Shown one piece after another: positions 13,141-25,777 of a stretch of DNA of 64,000 bases. The stretch covers positions 35,992,167 to 36,056,166 of the forward strand of contig NC_079510.1 of NCBI RefSeq assembly GCF_030052815.1. Direction: 5' to 3'. Origin of the DNA: Hevea brasiliensis. Taxonomy: Eukaryota; Streptophyta; Magnoliopsida; Malpighiales; Euphorbiaceae. Each line of letters opens with the position of its first letter. Position 1 is the first letter of the stretch. The notes under the pieces were generated by a model. It saw only the letters and a program-made list of their open reading frames with translations, had not been told where the DNA came from and did no database searches. Made by a program: the position numbers and the translations under genes.

Positions 13141-13638
13141 GAAAATATTAGTTTCGATAAAATGACCAATCACCAAGGTAAAATCACCAGACAATCCCCA
13201 ACGCCCAAATATTAGTTTAAGCCATCAATATCCAAATTTGTTCACTTATTCCCCTTTTCTTACTTTTGGCTTCCATATCCTTTTCTGTCTCATACAATAA
13301 ATTTCAATTGTGTGTATCAATCTACATGCAGAAATATGCTTGTTACCCATGGTTTTAAATCGCGGTCGCAGTCGCAATTGCGGTCGCGACCGCAACGGGC
13401 CTGTAACGGCCATAACGTAACAGTAACGCCCTGACACTACGTAAATTTTTTTTGAAGAATTTGCAAAGTTCATAAAATGAGTAGATATTGATAGCAATAA
13501 ATAAAATTAAGATATAAAACTATATACTAAGCATTTATATATCAAATAAAGACGTTATCATCTATCATATTTGGACATCATTAACATTAACTAATTTAGA
13601 CCTGAAATAATTATATAAATGACAAATAACTAACCTTA

Positions 13639-16600
13639 TTACCACCAAAATGAATGTCTAGGAGGTTCTTGATAGTCTTGACTTTGGTTCTAACTTTGAG
13701 AGCTGTGATCCTCACTTTGTTGATATTGACTCAATTGATAATACTGTGATGGATTGAAACTAAATAAGGAATCAACTGGATTAGCGGGTTGTGGAAAGTA
13801 TGATTGCTCTGAATACATAGGAGGGGGATAATTATATGGATATGGATTTGAGTGTTCTTGTTCATGTCCATATCCATAATCACTAGTAGATGTAGATGAT
13901 GAGCCTCCATGTATTATATTTCCACCATGACCATACCCATAGCTAGATTCAGAATCAAAAGAACACTTTCCGTGTTGAACACCTTTGCCCTTTGATGATG
14001 ATAATTCAGCACCACCAGAACCCCGTGATCTACGATGTCGATATGTCTGTGGCCATTATGGAAATGGAGCTTCGCTACCAGACACTCCACCACCTTCGCC
14101 ACCACCTTCGCCACCACTATCTTGCGATTGTGAAGTAGCACCTACACTAAGTCTATCCATTCATCCTCCTCCAACTTTACCACCACCACTATCGTCATCA
14201 CCATCATCATCATTACTTGAACTTGACAATGCAAAACAATGTTCTGGTCTAACACTGCCACAAGTAGCACCACTTCCTTCTACTTGAGTTAGAGCAATAT
14301 CTTCCTCATCCGACCAAAGATTTTGTTGACCATCAAACACAGGAGATTCCCTTTCCTCTAACCATGGATTTAATGGGTAATCTTCTTCAAAAATGTAATC
14401 CAAGTTAATTGGATTGTAATTTCTTTCCAACTCCTGCTGGCTTTTCCTCGTTGCATTCCTCACTTTTAGTCTCATATTATAGTGAACAAAAATAAGTGCA
14501 TATAACTTTTTATACCTTAGTATGTTTCTTGACTTTGTATGTATAAGGGAAAAAGTGCTCCAATTTCTCTCACAATTTGATGCTGAAGTTGTTTGACTCA
14601 ATACCTTAATTGCAATTTTTCTAAGTTCAAGAGCACTTTCACCATAAGTAATCCACCACTCAACTACATTATAGACATAGTTCAATAAATACAATAATTA
14701 CTTTAATATTGGCTCAAAGCCTCAAAGTCAAAATTAATATAACATTGTTTAAAAATTATAGATGTTATTAGTTTTACCTGGATCACTGATCATAACGGCT
14801 CTTTGCTTCAAAACCGTACCAAAGCTCCCCAATTTATCTCAAAACATTAGTGCCTAGTATAGTAGATAGTAGATACACCCAAAATAACATTAATAAGCAT
14901 GATAAAATCAAATGGATTATACTCCATTTCTAATTCTAACTAATTTTGAGAACTAAATTCGCTTAGTTATACACTTACTTGGTTCAATGCACGAGCTTGA
15001 TTCACTAAATCGCTCTCTAACCTTTGAATAGCCTTCTTCAGTCCCAACATGATTTCCTCAACATTTCCAATATCGTATGGACCCATATTGGTATTGAGGA
15101 TTAAGAAAGTACCTTCTAGAATCAAATATACATATTAGCTATTAAAATGATTTAAATTTTTTTTATGTAGTGAATATACCTAATTAAGGCATCAACTTAC
15201 TAGCTGCATGTAAATCATGATGTGGTTGAATATTCCAACGATGATCAATGATTTTCCAATACTCTATATAGCTTCTGGCATTAGCTTTGATTTCTAACTT
15301 TGCTCTTTCAATTGCCTCAAATACAAAACCCATAGTTGGCTTTTTATCACCATTCAATAATTTCAGAACTTTAAGTAAAGGCTCTTGAATTTTTCTTATT
15401 TCTTGGGCTTTCTCCCAAAAATTTCTTCCCACATTACCTAAGCCAAGAACAATTTTCCTTGCTTCATAAGGAGGTCCACTAGTAGCCTGACCAAACCTGC
15501 TTGCTATCCATTGCTCTGATTCAAACATATTGCTCAACCCTATCCTACATCGGTTAATAGACTCCAAAGCAATGAAATTTGTAGCAAATTGTGTAATGCC
15601 AGGGTGAATAATATCTCTATTGTTTGTAAATTTCTTCACATAATTTACAACCCAATTATGATTGTAAATAAATTGAGTGACAACTTTGGCTTGTTCAATA
15701 ACTTTCTTGATGCTTTTTCTCTTCCCAAAATCTTCTAAAATTAGGTCAATGCAATGAGCTGCACAAGCTGTCCAATACAAGTTAGGAAAATTTTCCATTA
15801 ATTTCTTTCCACCAGCTTTGATGGCAGCCTCATTATCTGTCACCACTTGAATAACCTTTTTCTGGGCTGATTTTTTCAACTACTTCTTTCATAATTTTAA
15901 AATAATACTCTACATCTTTACATTCCACATTTGATGCATCAATAGACTTATGGAACACTGTGCCATGATTTGAATACACAAGAAAATTAATTATGCTCAT
16001 TCGAGTTGGTCTGCTCCAACCATCACACATGATGGTAACTTCACTTTCTTTCCATTTCCTCTCAAATGAAGCAATAAATTTTTTCATTTTTTGTATTCAT
16101 TTTTCCAAAATACCTCGGAAATCTCATAGGCACTTAGGGGTGATATATTTGACCTAACTTCAGCAGCTATCCTCAAAAGTGGTCGAGTCCAAGGTGACTC
16201 CACAATATTGAAAGGCAATATGTTATGGACTATAAAATTTCCAAAAGCTTTAAGCAAATTTTCCTTTTGTATCTTTAACCATTTAGTATTTAATTTTGGC
16301 TGCTTTGATTGATCTCTACTCTTCTCTAACTCAATTTCAGTAGCAGCCAATCATTCAACTGGTGTTGATGTATGTCTTGTGGCTTCTCTACCCCTTTCAC
16401 GAATAATGGCTGATCGACCTAATCCTTGCGGTTGACAACTACTACTACTACCTTCATAACGGCCACCAGCTCTCCTTCGAAATTCGTCTTCATCAAATTG
16501 TCTCATACTTTCTCGTCTTGCCATTTCTAATTCTATATGCTCCTCGTCATCATCATCATCATTCACCTGGTTCATATTCATTATTTCTTCTTCTAATTCT

Positions 16601-16864
16601 CTCTCTCTTTTCTTTATCCCTTTTAGCAATTTCAAAATCCTTCAACATAGCATGCATGTCTTTCCTTACTTCTGATGACACTTCCTTACAACCAGCAACT
16701 TGGCCAGGTATATTAGCCAAGTGTAACTTCAATCTAGTTATTCCTCCCGTTATTTTTTTATCACAAAAATTGCAAATCATTTCTCCTTTTTTTCCTATCG
16801 GAGTAACAAACCTCCATCCAATGTTATCGCTTGGTTTGCCAGTACCGCTACTTCCTCGAGACAT
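13639..16864 (-). pseudogene. hAT transposase (BED finger, DUF659, hAT dimerisation, low-complexity tail)
   Basis: The start at 16864 (MSRGSSGTGKPSD) follows an intron acceptor. Domains in order: BED zinc finger (MICNFCDKK...LKLHLAN, about 16790-16700), an acidic/arginine linker, DUF659 (KWKESEVTIMCDGWSRPTRM, about 16060-15990), the core with VTDNEAAIKAGGKKL (about 15840) and AAHCIDLILEDFGKRKS, and hAT C-terminal dimerisation (14694-14400). The tail to about 13639 is rich in Gly, Ser, Tyr and Pro. The coding sequence has an intron after LHAAS with a GTAAGT donor (about 15200). Lesions include a frameshift in a GA-run near 16620, TGA for CGA at about 16351, a shift near 16085 and an extra A near 15865. 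It is inactive as it stands. Confidence 0.87.
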
Positions 16865-16894
16865 TTTAACTGTTGAGAAAATTATATCAACAAC

Positions 16895-17645
16895 TAAATT
16901 TAAACAAGTATTCAATTTAAATGTAAACCTTAAAGTTTAAACTTACAATTAAATTTATGAAAAGTAATGTAAACTTTTACAATATCTACACTTATACTAA
17001 GTTTTCGCAAATAGTAAATATCAAGAAAATTAAAATTTTATATGATGTTATTTTGTAATTAACAATTATTTTAATAAAATTAATTCTAAAATTTTTTTCA
17101 AGAAGTAACAAACAACAATTCTAAACATATTTTTTAAAAAAATATATCAACATTAAAACAAATACACATAAACCTATAGATCGAGCAAACTAATGCTTCA
17201 AACTATAAATTTAATAACAAATCTAACATCAAAAATAATTTTGGAAAAATCAAATAAGTAACTAAAACTAAATTTAAACAAGTATTTAATTTAAATTTAA
17301 ACTTTAAAGTTTTAACTTACAATTAAATTTATGAAAGTAATGTAAACTTTTTCAACATCTACACTTATACTTCATTTTAGCAAATAGGAAATTTCTAAAA
17401 AATTAAAATTGCATTTGATGTTATTTTGTAATTAATAATTATTTTAATAAAATTAATTCTAAAAATGTTTCAAGAAGCAACAAATAACAATTATATACTT
17501 GTTTTTTGGAAAAATAAATCAACATTAGAAAAAATACACATAAACTATAAGTTTAATAATAAAACTAACATTAACAACAATTTTCAATAATAAATATGCA
17601 AAAAAAAATCAGTAAATAATTGACATAAATACCAAAAAAAATAAA
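16895..17645. repeat. 374-bp tandem duplication in the hAT 5' leader
   Basis: The motif taaacaagta at 16901 recurs at 17275, and the following sequence (aattaaatttatgaaa, gtaatgtaaacttt, gatgttattttgtaatt, ttttaataaaattaatt) is repeated in the same order with a spacing of about 374 bp. The same pair of units is present in the other hAT copy (about 34010-34750). The region lies between the element end and the transposase start and looks like 5' leader and intron. Confidence 0.8.
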
Positions 17646-18267
17646 GAACACTCTCATTTTTAAGACATTGCAACTTGCAAGGCTGTAGAACTTATAGTAG
17701 AGTAGAGAATAGAGAATGTTAAGGCCTTTTGTTTGCAAGAACAAATTTAGAACACTTAATAGATGGCTGCTTACTGCTGTCTTTTATTTCCAAATAAGCG
17801 AAAATGAGTTATGAAGTTGGAGACTAGAGAATGGAGCATTATTTGAAAGTAAAAAAGTGAGTTTGGACTGAATTATTCTCTGCTATTTTGGACTGAAATT
17901 AAGTGATTTTTGGACTATTCTGGACTGATAAAATCATGTGATTTCTGTCTCCCACTAGCCCACAAATTTTGCCACATTGGTAATGGTCGTTACCTTTATT
18001 TAATGGCCGTTATCGTTATTTAAAGGCCATTATTGTTATTTAATAATGGTAACAACAGTTATTTTACAAATCAAAATAGGCCTATACATAACGGCCTGAT
18101 GGGTAACGGCCTCCTTTAAAACCTATAAATAATGGTCGTTACATTATGTAATGGCCGCTATTTGATTCCACGTTGTTACCTCTTTAGTAATAATGATTTC
18201 CCCTCACAAGTTTATTTAGGTAGAAAAAAAATAAAAATAATTATAGTAAACATTACAAATCTCAAAC

Positions 18268-18501
18268 CTCATTTTTCCATGGCGACTGAAGACGATAACA
18301 TCAGCTCCAAGTCTCATAGTGCTAGCCTTGAAGCTATTTCCATCTAAAAGGTTACAAGCCAATCAAATAATAGATGAGGGAAAAATTGTAAGGGTAGAAA
18401 GAAAATAATATAGTCCATGAATTGTCCAATAGCACATTTCATTTTCTTAGAAAATCCAAAGCTCAAACAACACCTTATCTCTTCATGATCCATTCCACCG
18501 C
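18268..18501 (-). pseudogene. MORC-like: MORC relic, rest of exon 6 and exon 7
   Basis: The remainder of exon 6 (18501-18421) reads GGGMDHEEIRCCLSFGFS and then KKMKCAIGQ. With 33146-33133, and counting the 5-bp duplication once, exon 6 was 90 bp. The expected donor after CAA T is followed by TC rather than GT, so the splice site looks lost. After a 77-bp intron, exon 7 (18343-18268) reads GNSFKASTMRLGADVIVFSR. Plant MORCs normally have GNGFKTSTM here, so a glycine of the ATP-lid motif is replaced by serine. Its donor ATGAG|GTTTGA gives the phase that fits exon 8. Confidence 0.87.
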
Positions 18502-20118
18502 TGATGCATACATTTTGCATAGTTATTTAGGTCTAATTTCATAGCTATTTTATTCTATTATTAGTTATTTTTAGCTAATTTCATTAGTTAATTAGTTAGT
18601 TTTCCATAATTGTCGATTTTGGATTAATTTGTATCTTTTACTTTGTTTTGTAGGAAAAATGGTGTTTTTGAAGGACTAAAGAGAAATTTTGCCATTGAGG
18701 AGTGACTTCTACAGCCAAATATGTCAAAAACAAGTTTTCAAGCTGAAATATGCATTGACCAAATTGTGCATAACTTGCCGCATAAGCTATGCAGATCTGC
18801 ATAAGGAGAAAAATCACTGTTCCAATACCTGCCGAAATGTGCATAAGGAGACTGCATAGCTTATGCACATTCTCGCCTCCCTTATGCACCTTCACGGAAT
18901 TGTGCATAGCCTATGCACCAAGTCATGCAGTTTCGCATAAGTGAACCAGAATCAGAAAATCGCATAAGGGATCGCATAACTTATGCGATCCACTTATGCA
19001 GTCCCATAAAGAGTTCATTAATGAGCTGGCAGAAGATTCCCTCAGATAATTCCTCCTAGAACATACCATTTTAGGGCTCCATGTCAGAAAAATGCTATAA
19101 ATAGTCTCATTTTCCCATTTTAGAAAGAGTGACAAGGAGCAGAAAAGGAAAGGAGAAGGGAGGCAGAATTTGAGGAGTCACTTTCACCTTCCACACCATT
19201 TTCAACCAAGATTTGCAGATTTCTTTCTTCCCTTATATTTTTCTACATTTCTAGTGTTTAATTTCTTATTCCTTAGCTTAGATTAAAGCTTTATTTCCAT
19301 TTAAACTCAATATATCTTGAAAGCATTATGGATAGTGAGTAGTTTACCTTTGATTCTGGAGTAAGGGTTGTAATATTTGAGATATTTTGTGGATTTTGAT
19401 TGGGTAATCCATATTTTGTGGTCTTAATGAGTTTTATTCATTTCTTGTGTGCTTAATGACATGCTTAGTGTAGGATCCCATTAAGTGATGTTCTTAATCC
19501 ATGGTTGAAGCACCGAAAGGAGAAGGCCTTGTGATAGATAATCAAGAAATTGGACTTAATTAACTTAGACCTAGAAATAGGCTAAGGATTAAGAGGATTC
19601 ACAGATTAATTAAAGAACTTAATGGGTCTTAATTAATTCTAACTCCACGAAAGTAGGATTAGTTTGATTAAGGCACTCTTTGTCTCACTCGAAAGGGAAT
19701 TCAAAGGATTTAAGAATTAATCTCCTTAAAACCCATAAGTTTCATAAGATTGGATAACCAATTTAAAATCCCAAAATAGCTCGAATATGAAATCCGAACT
19801 CCGAAATCGCCTTTTACCATTGTTAATTTCTAATCGAATTTAATTACTTGCCATTTTGAATATTGCCATATTTGAACTTGCTTATTTCAATTTGATGCAA
19901 TTTTAGTTTAATTAATACATTGTTGAATAGATTATTAATTTTGCATACATAGATTTCACATTCTCAATACCCATTAATTCATTACTTTAATTTCAAAAAT
20001 ATTTCAATTTACTCAACTTTTTATATCAAAAATTCAATCATTAACACAACTCCTCGTGGGAACGATATCTTTTCTATACTACTTGTACGACCCGTGCACT
20101 TGCGGTAGGGACGCATCA
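18502..20118 (+). repeat. 5' LTR of the Athila element
   Basis: 1617 bp, TG...CA. A cluster of TGCATAA/TTATGCA motifs at about 18745-19010 matches the motif of the 73-bp array inside the element. A TATA-like ctataaatag at about 19094 is a candidate promoter. The region before the end (ctcctcgtgggaacgatatc...gtacgacccgtgcacttgcggtaggg) is typical of Athila LTR ends. Confidence 0.95.
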
Positions 20119-20124
20119 AGTTTT

Positions 20125-20134
20125 TGGCGCCGTT
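20125..20134 (+). promoter_or_regulatory. Primer binding site, tRNA-Asp type
   Basis: TGGCGCCGTT starts six bases after the LTR end and is complementary to the 3' end of plant tRNA-Asp. Complementarity ends after 10 bases (then CTTGAG). Confidence 0.8.
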
Positions 20135-20249
20135 CTTGAGTTGTTTGTTTAAGATTGAATTCTTGATTATTTTAGTTGTTTATAGTTTTATTTTTGTTAT
20201 CTTTTCATTTTGTGTTTGTTTGTTCTTTTTCAGGTACTTTTAATCTTTT

Positions 20250-21632
20250 ATGAGAAGAGCTAGAAGCGCAAGTGACACATCCTTATTATTTAATCCTGAA
20301 ATTGAGAAATTTTATAAGGCCAACAAGAAAGAAACCAGAAAAAGAAAAGAAGCCTTGAGAGAAACTGAATTAGAAGAAGTCATGGCTGATGAACGAATGA
20401 GAATTGGTGTTAATGCTGGAAATGATCAAAACAATGAAAATGCAGCCCAAGGTGAAGAAGTTGTTAATGCTAATGTGCCTAGGGGAAGTATGATGGATCA
20501 TGCTTTTCCTCGTTTTGATGACTTGAGAGAGAGCATAGTAAGACCAAGAATTGATGCAAATAGTTACAAGATGGATTTTGGAGTTCTTCAAATGATTCAG
20601 AATTCTCAATTCGGAGGACATCCTTCTGAAAATCCACACACATATCTGAAGAAATTTGCTATGATCTGTGACATGCAAAAACAACCTGGAGTGTCTGATG
20701 ATGCAGCAAGATTGAAGTTATTCCCATTCTCTTTGAAAGATAGAGCATTGGATTGGCTTGATTCTTTACCTCACAACTCCATTACAAATTGGGAGCAACT
20801 CACTGATGCATTTCTTGCACAATATTTTCCACCTGGAAAAACTCAAGAACTGAGGAATCAAATGACAGCTTTCAGACCAAGAGAGGATGAAACTCTTTAT
20901 GAATCATGGATGAGATGGAAGGAATTAGAGAGACTATGCCCACATCATGCCATTCCAAAATGGATGATAAATCAGAATTTTTACACAAATGTCACTCCTG
21001 CAATCAGAGGGATTATTAATGCTCAAACAGGAGGAGAATTTATTATGAAGCATGAAGATGAAGCTTATGAGCTATTGGAGAAAATTGCAAAGAATACTCA
21101 TCTTTGGAGTAGTCCAAGAGGACCAGCTCCAACTCAAAAAAGGCAAGCTGCTGGGATGTATGATCTTGATCCATTCAATATGATTAATGCAAAGTTTGAT
21201 GCACTTACTAATGTTTTGGCTAAGAAGAAGGAAGACTTGAGTATGTTGGTTAGTTCATCATCATCAACTGGAAGTTCACAACAAGTTGCTTATGCAGAGG
21301 GAACTACCAGCTGTGGAGTAGATTATGGAGAACAAGCAGCATATGTTAGTAATTATGGAAACAAGCAAATGGGGAATTCTTATTCTCAAACTTACAATCC
21401 AAATTGGAGGAATCATCCAAACTTTTCATGGGGAAATCAGCAAAGTCAAGTTCCAAATCAGAATTTTCAACCACAACAGCAGCAAGGAGTTCCATATCAG
21501 AAAAATAGGCAACCATTGCCTAATTTTCAGCAGAAAAATATGAATCCTCCACCAAAACAGCAAGAACAAAATTCCACCACTGAAGCTTTATTGCAATAGA
21601 TTCTTGCTAACCAAAATAAACATGATGAGGAG
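20250..21632 (+). pseudogene. gag: Athila gag
   Basis: The reading frame starts MRRARSASDTS at 20250 and runs 449 codons to a TAG at 21597-21599. It then continues in the same frame (ILANQNKHDEEMREMKARL) towards the protease region. The retrotransposon gag core is visible at about residues 115-270: NPHTYLKKFAMICDM, LFPFSLKDRALDWLDSLP, WEQLTDAFLAQYFPPGKT and ETLYESWMRWKELERLCPHH. The C-terminal part is rich in Gln, Asn and Pro. No CCHC knuckle is visible. The TAG is probably a mutated CAG (Gln) but could be a readthrough stop. Confidence 0.9.
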
Positions 21633-23086
21633 ATGAGAGAGATGAAAGCAAGGCTAGAACAGATGCAAACACATAACAGAATGCTGGAAAATCAGATTGC
21701 ACAACAAGCATCTTCCTCAAGTGCCAAGTTTTTTGGAAAACTACCAAGTCAACCAGAAAACCTAAGAGAGCAGTGTCAAGCTATTACTTTAAGAAGTGGG
21801 AAAGTTATAAATGATGAGAAGAGTGAAAACAGTGAGAAGAGAGAAAATGAAAAAGAAACTGATAAGAGTGAAAAACAAGAGAGTGCAGAAAAATGTAAAG
21901 AGAAAATTGAAGTGAAGGAAGAGAAGTATATACCTCCTGAGCCCTACAAGCCACAACTTCCCTTTCCACAAAGATTTCAAAAAGCCAAGCTTGATAAGCA
22001 ATTTGGGAAGTTCTTAGAGGTTTTGAAGAAACTTTACATAAATGTGCCATTTGTTGATGCTCTTTCACAAATGCCCTCTTATGCAAAATTCTTGAAAGAA
22101 ATTCTCTCAAACAAGAGGAAACTTGAAGATGATGAAACTGTAGCTTTGACAGAAGAATGTAGTGTTATCCTCCAAAGGAAACTTCCTCCAAAGCTCAAGG
22201 ATCCAGGGAGTTTTTCAATTCCATGCCACATTGGGGAATCATGTTCTACAAAAGCTTTATCTGATCTAGGGGCTAGTGTTAGCCTTATGCCCCTCTCCGT
22301 TTATGAAAAGCTCAATATGGGAGATCTTAAGCCAACCCACACAGATCAATCAAGTATCCTAAAGGGATTTTGGAGAATGTGCCTCTGAAGGTTGGAAAGT
22401 TCTATATACCTGTTGACTTTGTCATCTTGGACATGGAGGAAGATTTTAATATTCCAATTATCTTGGGAAGGCCTTTCCTGGCTACAGCTGGTGCTTTGAT
22501 TGACGTGAAAGGAGAAAAATTGACTCTTAGGGTTGGTGAAGAGCAATTGGTTTTCAATATTAATAACACTATGAAGAAGCATCATTCTGAAGCTGATACT
22601 TGCTTGAGAGTTGATATTATTGATGAGCTGGTTGAAGAACACTTCAGAAAGAAATATCCAGAAGATCCACTTGAAAATTGCTTGGTTCATGGAGGAGGCA
22701 TAGACTATGACAACCCTCATGTGGTTGCATATGCTCAACACTTAGAGGGAAGTCCACCATTCATTTCTGCTCCAGTTTTTCAACTCACACAAAAGGAAAA
22801 AGTAGAATATAAGCAACCATCATTCAAGGAAGAAGATGCACCTAAGGTAGAACTTAAGCAACTTCCTTCCCAGCTCAGGTATGAATTTCTTGGCACTAAT
22901 AACACTTATCCAGTAATTGTAAATGCAAACTTGAGTACCTTAAAGGCTGATAAGTTGTTAAGAGTGTTGAGACAATTTAGGAAAGTCTTAGGATACACCA
23001 TAGATGACATTAAGGGAATAAGCCCACACTTTTGCATGCATAGAATCATTTTGGAGGAAAATTGTAAGCCATCTATTGAACATTAG
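21633..23086 (+). pseudogene. Athila gag C-terminus and aspartic protease
   Basis: After a short coiled-coil-like start comes the block QCQAITLRSGK, then a Glu/Lys-rich linker and PYKPQLPFPQRFQKAKLDKQ (both Athila hallmarks). The protease active site reads ALSDLGASVSLMP, with DLGAS in place of D(S/T)GAS as usual in Athila. A 1-bp loss near 22364 shifts the frame, and the flap and IILGRPFLATAGALIDV continue from 22370 in the next frame. The frame then meets TAG at 23084-23086, where the family has a Gln before RRLNP. Confidence 0.88.
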
Positions 23087-23092
23087 AGGAGG

Positions 23093-25777
23093 TTGAACCC
23101 AAATATGAAAGAAGTTGTCAAAAAGGAAATTTTGAAGTTGCTTGATGCAGGGATCATATACCCTATCTCAGACAGTACTTGGGTGAGCCCAGTACATGTT
23201 GTTCCAAAAAAGGGTGGAATGACAGTGGTCAAAAATGAAAATAATGAATTAATTCCCACTAGAACGGTGACTAGTTGGCGAATGTGCATAGATTACAGAA
23301 AATTAAATGTTGCCACTAGAAAAGATCATTTTCCACTTCCCTTCATTGATCAGATGTTAGAAAGACTGGCTAGGCATTCTTACTTTTGCTATTTAGATGG
23401 ATATTCAGGTTTTTTTCAAATCCCTATCCATCCAAATGATCAAGAGAAAACTACTTTTACTTGTCCATATGGAACCTTTGCTTGTAGGAGGATGCCATTT
23501 GGGTTGTGTAATGCACCAGCCACTTTTCAAAGGTGCATGATGGCAATCTTCTCAGATTTCATTGAAGACATAATGGAGGTTTTTATGGATGATTTTTCTG
23601 TTTACGGATCTTCATTTGACATATGCTTGGCTAACCTTTCTAAAATTTTGCAGCGATGTGCAGATACTGACCTTGTGTTAAATTGGGAAAAGTGTCATTT
23701 CATGGTTCAGGAAGGGATAGTGCTTGGACATTTGGTGTCTAACAGAGGAATAGAGGTTGATAAAGCCAAAGTTGAAGTGATAGAGAAGATGGCTCCTCCT
23801 ACCAATGTCAAAGGAATTCGAAGTTTCCTAGGACATGCCAGGTTCTACAGACGCTTTATCAAGGATTTTTCTAAAATAGCCAAACCTTTGTCTAATTTGT
23901 TAAGTAATGACACACCATTTGTATTTGACCAAGAGTGTTTGGATGCCTTTTGCAGGTTGAAGCAAGCTCTTATCACTGCACCAATCATGCAACCACCTGA
24001 TTGGAGCCTACCCTTTGAAATTATGTGTGATGCTAGTAACTATGCAATTGGGGCTGTTCTTGGTCAAAGAAAGGACAAAAAGGCTTATGCTATTTATTAT
24101 GCTAGTAGAACACTGGATGAGGCTCAAACAAATTATGCAACAACTGAAAAGGAATTTTTAGCAATTGTCTTTGCATTGGAAAAATTCAGACCTTACATTA
24201 TTGATTCAAAGGTGGTTATATTTTCAGATCATGCAGCAATCAGGTATTTGCTCCGTAAAAAGGAGGCTAAACCTAGGCTCATTAGGTGGATTCTGATGTT
24301 ACAAGAGTTTGATTTGGAGATTAGAGATAAGAAGGGAGCTGAAAATGTAGTTGCTGATAATCTTAGTAGGCTGAAATTGGAAGATGAAGAATTGGATGAA
24401 ATCCCTATTGATGAGTTTTTCTTGGATGAACAACTTTTCTCTCTTGTTGCTAAACTACCTTGGTATGCAGACTTTGTGAATTATCTATCTTGTGGAGTTT
24501 TACCTCTAGGTATGACATGGCAACAAAAGAAAAAGTTTTTACATGAAGTGAAATTTTATAGATGGGATGATCCTTTACTCTTTAGGAGATGTTGTGATGG
24601 TTTAATAAGGAGGTGTATTCCTGAAGAGGAGATACAGAGTATTATGCATCATTGCCATGCTTCTGATTATGGAGGACATTTTGGAATCTCTAAAACAGCT
24701 AGTAAAATTTTGCAAGCTGGTTTCTTTTGGCCAAATCTTTTTAAGGATGTGAGAAAATTTGTGTTGGATTGTGATAAATGTCAAAGGAGTGGAAATTTGT
24801 CAAAAAGAGATCAAATGCCCCTAAATAATATTCTTGAAGTGGAATTATTTGATGTTTGGGGAATAGATTTTATTGGGCCATTCCCTCCTTCATATGGTAA
24901 TAGATACATCTTAGTTGGGGTTGACTATGTGTCAAAGTGGGTGGAAGCTATTGCAACTCTAACTAATGATGCTAGAGTGGTAGTGAAATTCTTGAAGAAA
25001 TTTGTCTTGAGCAGATTTGGAGCTCCTAGGGCTGTAATTAGTGATGGGGGTTCCCATTTTTGCAATAAACAATTTGAGAGCTTAATGAGGAAGTATGGTG
25101 TAATGCACAAGATAGCTACCCCATACCACCCTCAAACTTCAGGACAAGTTGAAATTTCTAACAGAGAGCTCAAGCATATTTTGGAGAAAACAGTGAACAA
25201 TTCTCAGAAAGATTGGTCTATCAAATTAGATGATGCTTTATGGGCATATAGGATTGCCTACAAAACCCCTATAGGAACTACTCCCTTTAGGTTGGTGTAT
25301 GGTAAGTCTTGTCATTTACCTGTGGAGCTAGAACATAAAGCATATTGGGCCATTCAGACCTTGAATTTTGATCTTAAGCAAGCTGGTGAAAAGAGACTAT
25401 TGCAACTTAATGAGCTTGAGGAATTGAGGATGGATGCTTATGAAAATGCCCGTATTTACAAAGAAAGAACTAAAGTTTGGCATGATAAGCATCTTAGGAA
25501 AAAGGAATTCAAAGAAGGTGATTTAGTTTTGTTGTTCAACTCAAGATTGAAATTGTTCCCTGGAAAACTTAAGTCAAGGTGGACTGGTCCATATAGAGTT
25601 TCTAAGGTTTTCCCTTATGGAGCAATTGAAATTTGGAGTGAAAAATCTGGGAATTTTAAGGTCAATGGGCATAGATTGAAACATTACATAACTGGAGACC
25701 CAATAATAGGAGCAAGCTGTTACAAGCTCTCCAATCCCTCACCTCTTTTCAGTGAAATTCATGAAAAGTCCAACTAA
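23093..25777 (+). CDS. pol: Athila pol: reverse transcriptase, RNase H, integrase
   Basis: An 894-codon open frame, continuous upstream across a [18 protein letters not shown] near residues 30-42, [12 protein letters not shown] (61-72), [14 protein letters not shown] (134-147) and catalytic [10 protein letters not shown] (163-172; FMDD instead of YMDD). RNase [35 protein letters not shown] and [11 protein letters not shown]. Integrase: zinc-binding [11 protein letters not shown] and CDKCQRSG, then the DDE core with [20 protein letters not shown] and [11 protein letters not shown]. After the core are the [20 protein letters not shown] and WTGPYRV motifs. The frame itself has no internal break, so it may have lost function only recently through the upstream lesions. 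Confidence 0.95.
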   Translation: MNPNMKEVVKKEILKLLDAGIIYPISDSTWVSPVHVVPKKGGMTVVKNENNELIPTRTVTSWRMCIDYRKLNVATRKDHFPLPFIDQMLERLARHSYFCYLDGYSGFFQIPIHPNDQEKTTFTCPYGTFACRRMPFGLCNAPATFQRCMMAIFSDFIEDIMEVFMDDFSVYGSSFDICLANLSKILQRCADTDLVLNWEKCHFMVQEGIVLGHLVSNRGIEVDKAKVEVIEKMAPPTNVKGIRSFLGHARFYRRFIKDFSKIAKPLSNLLSNDTPFVFDQECLDAFCRLKQALITAPIMQPPDWSLPFEIMCDASNYAIGAVLGQRKDKKAYAIYYASRTLDEAQTNYATTEKEFLAIVFALEKFRPYIIDSKVVIFSDHAAIRYLLRKKEAKPRLIRWILMLQEFDLEIRDKKGAENVVADNLSRLKLEDEELDEIPIDEFFLDEQLFSLVAKLPWYADFVNYLSCGVLPLGMTWQQKKKFLHEVKFYRWDDPLLFRRCCDGLIRRCIPEEEIQSIMHHCHASDYGGHFGISKTASKILQAGFFWPNLFKDVRKFVLDCDKCQRSGNLSKRDQMPLNNILEVELFDVWGIDFIGPFPPSYGNRYILVGVDYVSKWVEAIATLTNDARVVVKFLKKFVLSRFGAPRAVISDGGSHFCNKQFESLMRKYGVMHKIATPYHPQTSGQVEISNRELKHILEKTVNNSQKDWSIKLDDALWAYRIAYKTPIGTTPFRLVYGKSCHLPVELEHKAYWAIQTLNFDLKQAGEKRLLQLNELEELRMDAYENARIYKERTKVWHDKHLRKKEFKEGDLVLLFNSRLKLFPGKLKSRWTGPYRVSKVFPYGAIEIWSEKSGNFKVNGHRLKHYITGDPIIGASCYKLSNPSPLFSEIHEKSN

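Larger units (their letters stand above)
13348..18172 (-). mobile_element. hAT-superfamily DNA transposon (copy 2)
   Basis: An 8-bp target duplication TTGTTACC lies at 13340-13347 and 18173-18180. Inside it, imperfect terminal inverted repeats begin catggttttaaatcgcgg (left) and, on the other strand, cgtggaatcaaatagcgg (right), matching at about 14 of 20 positions. Both ends carry many aacggcc/ggccgtt motifs (13385-13430 and 17985-18165). The element is about 4.8 kb, contains a transposase on the minus strand, and sits in the MORC intron between exons 7 and 8. Confidence 0.88.
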
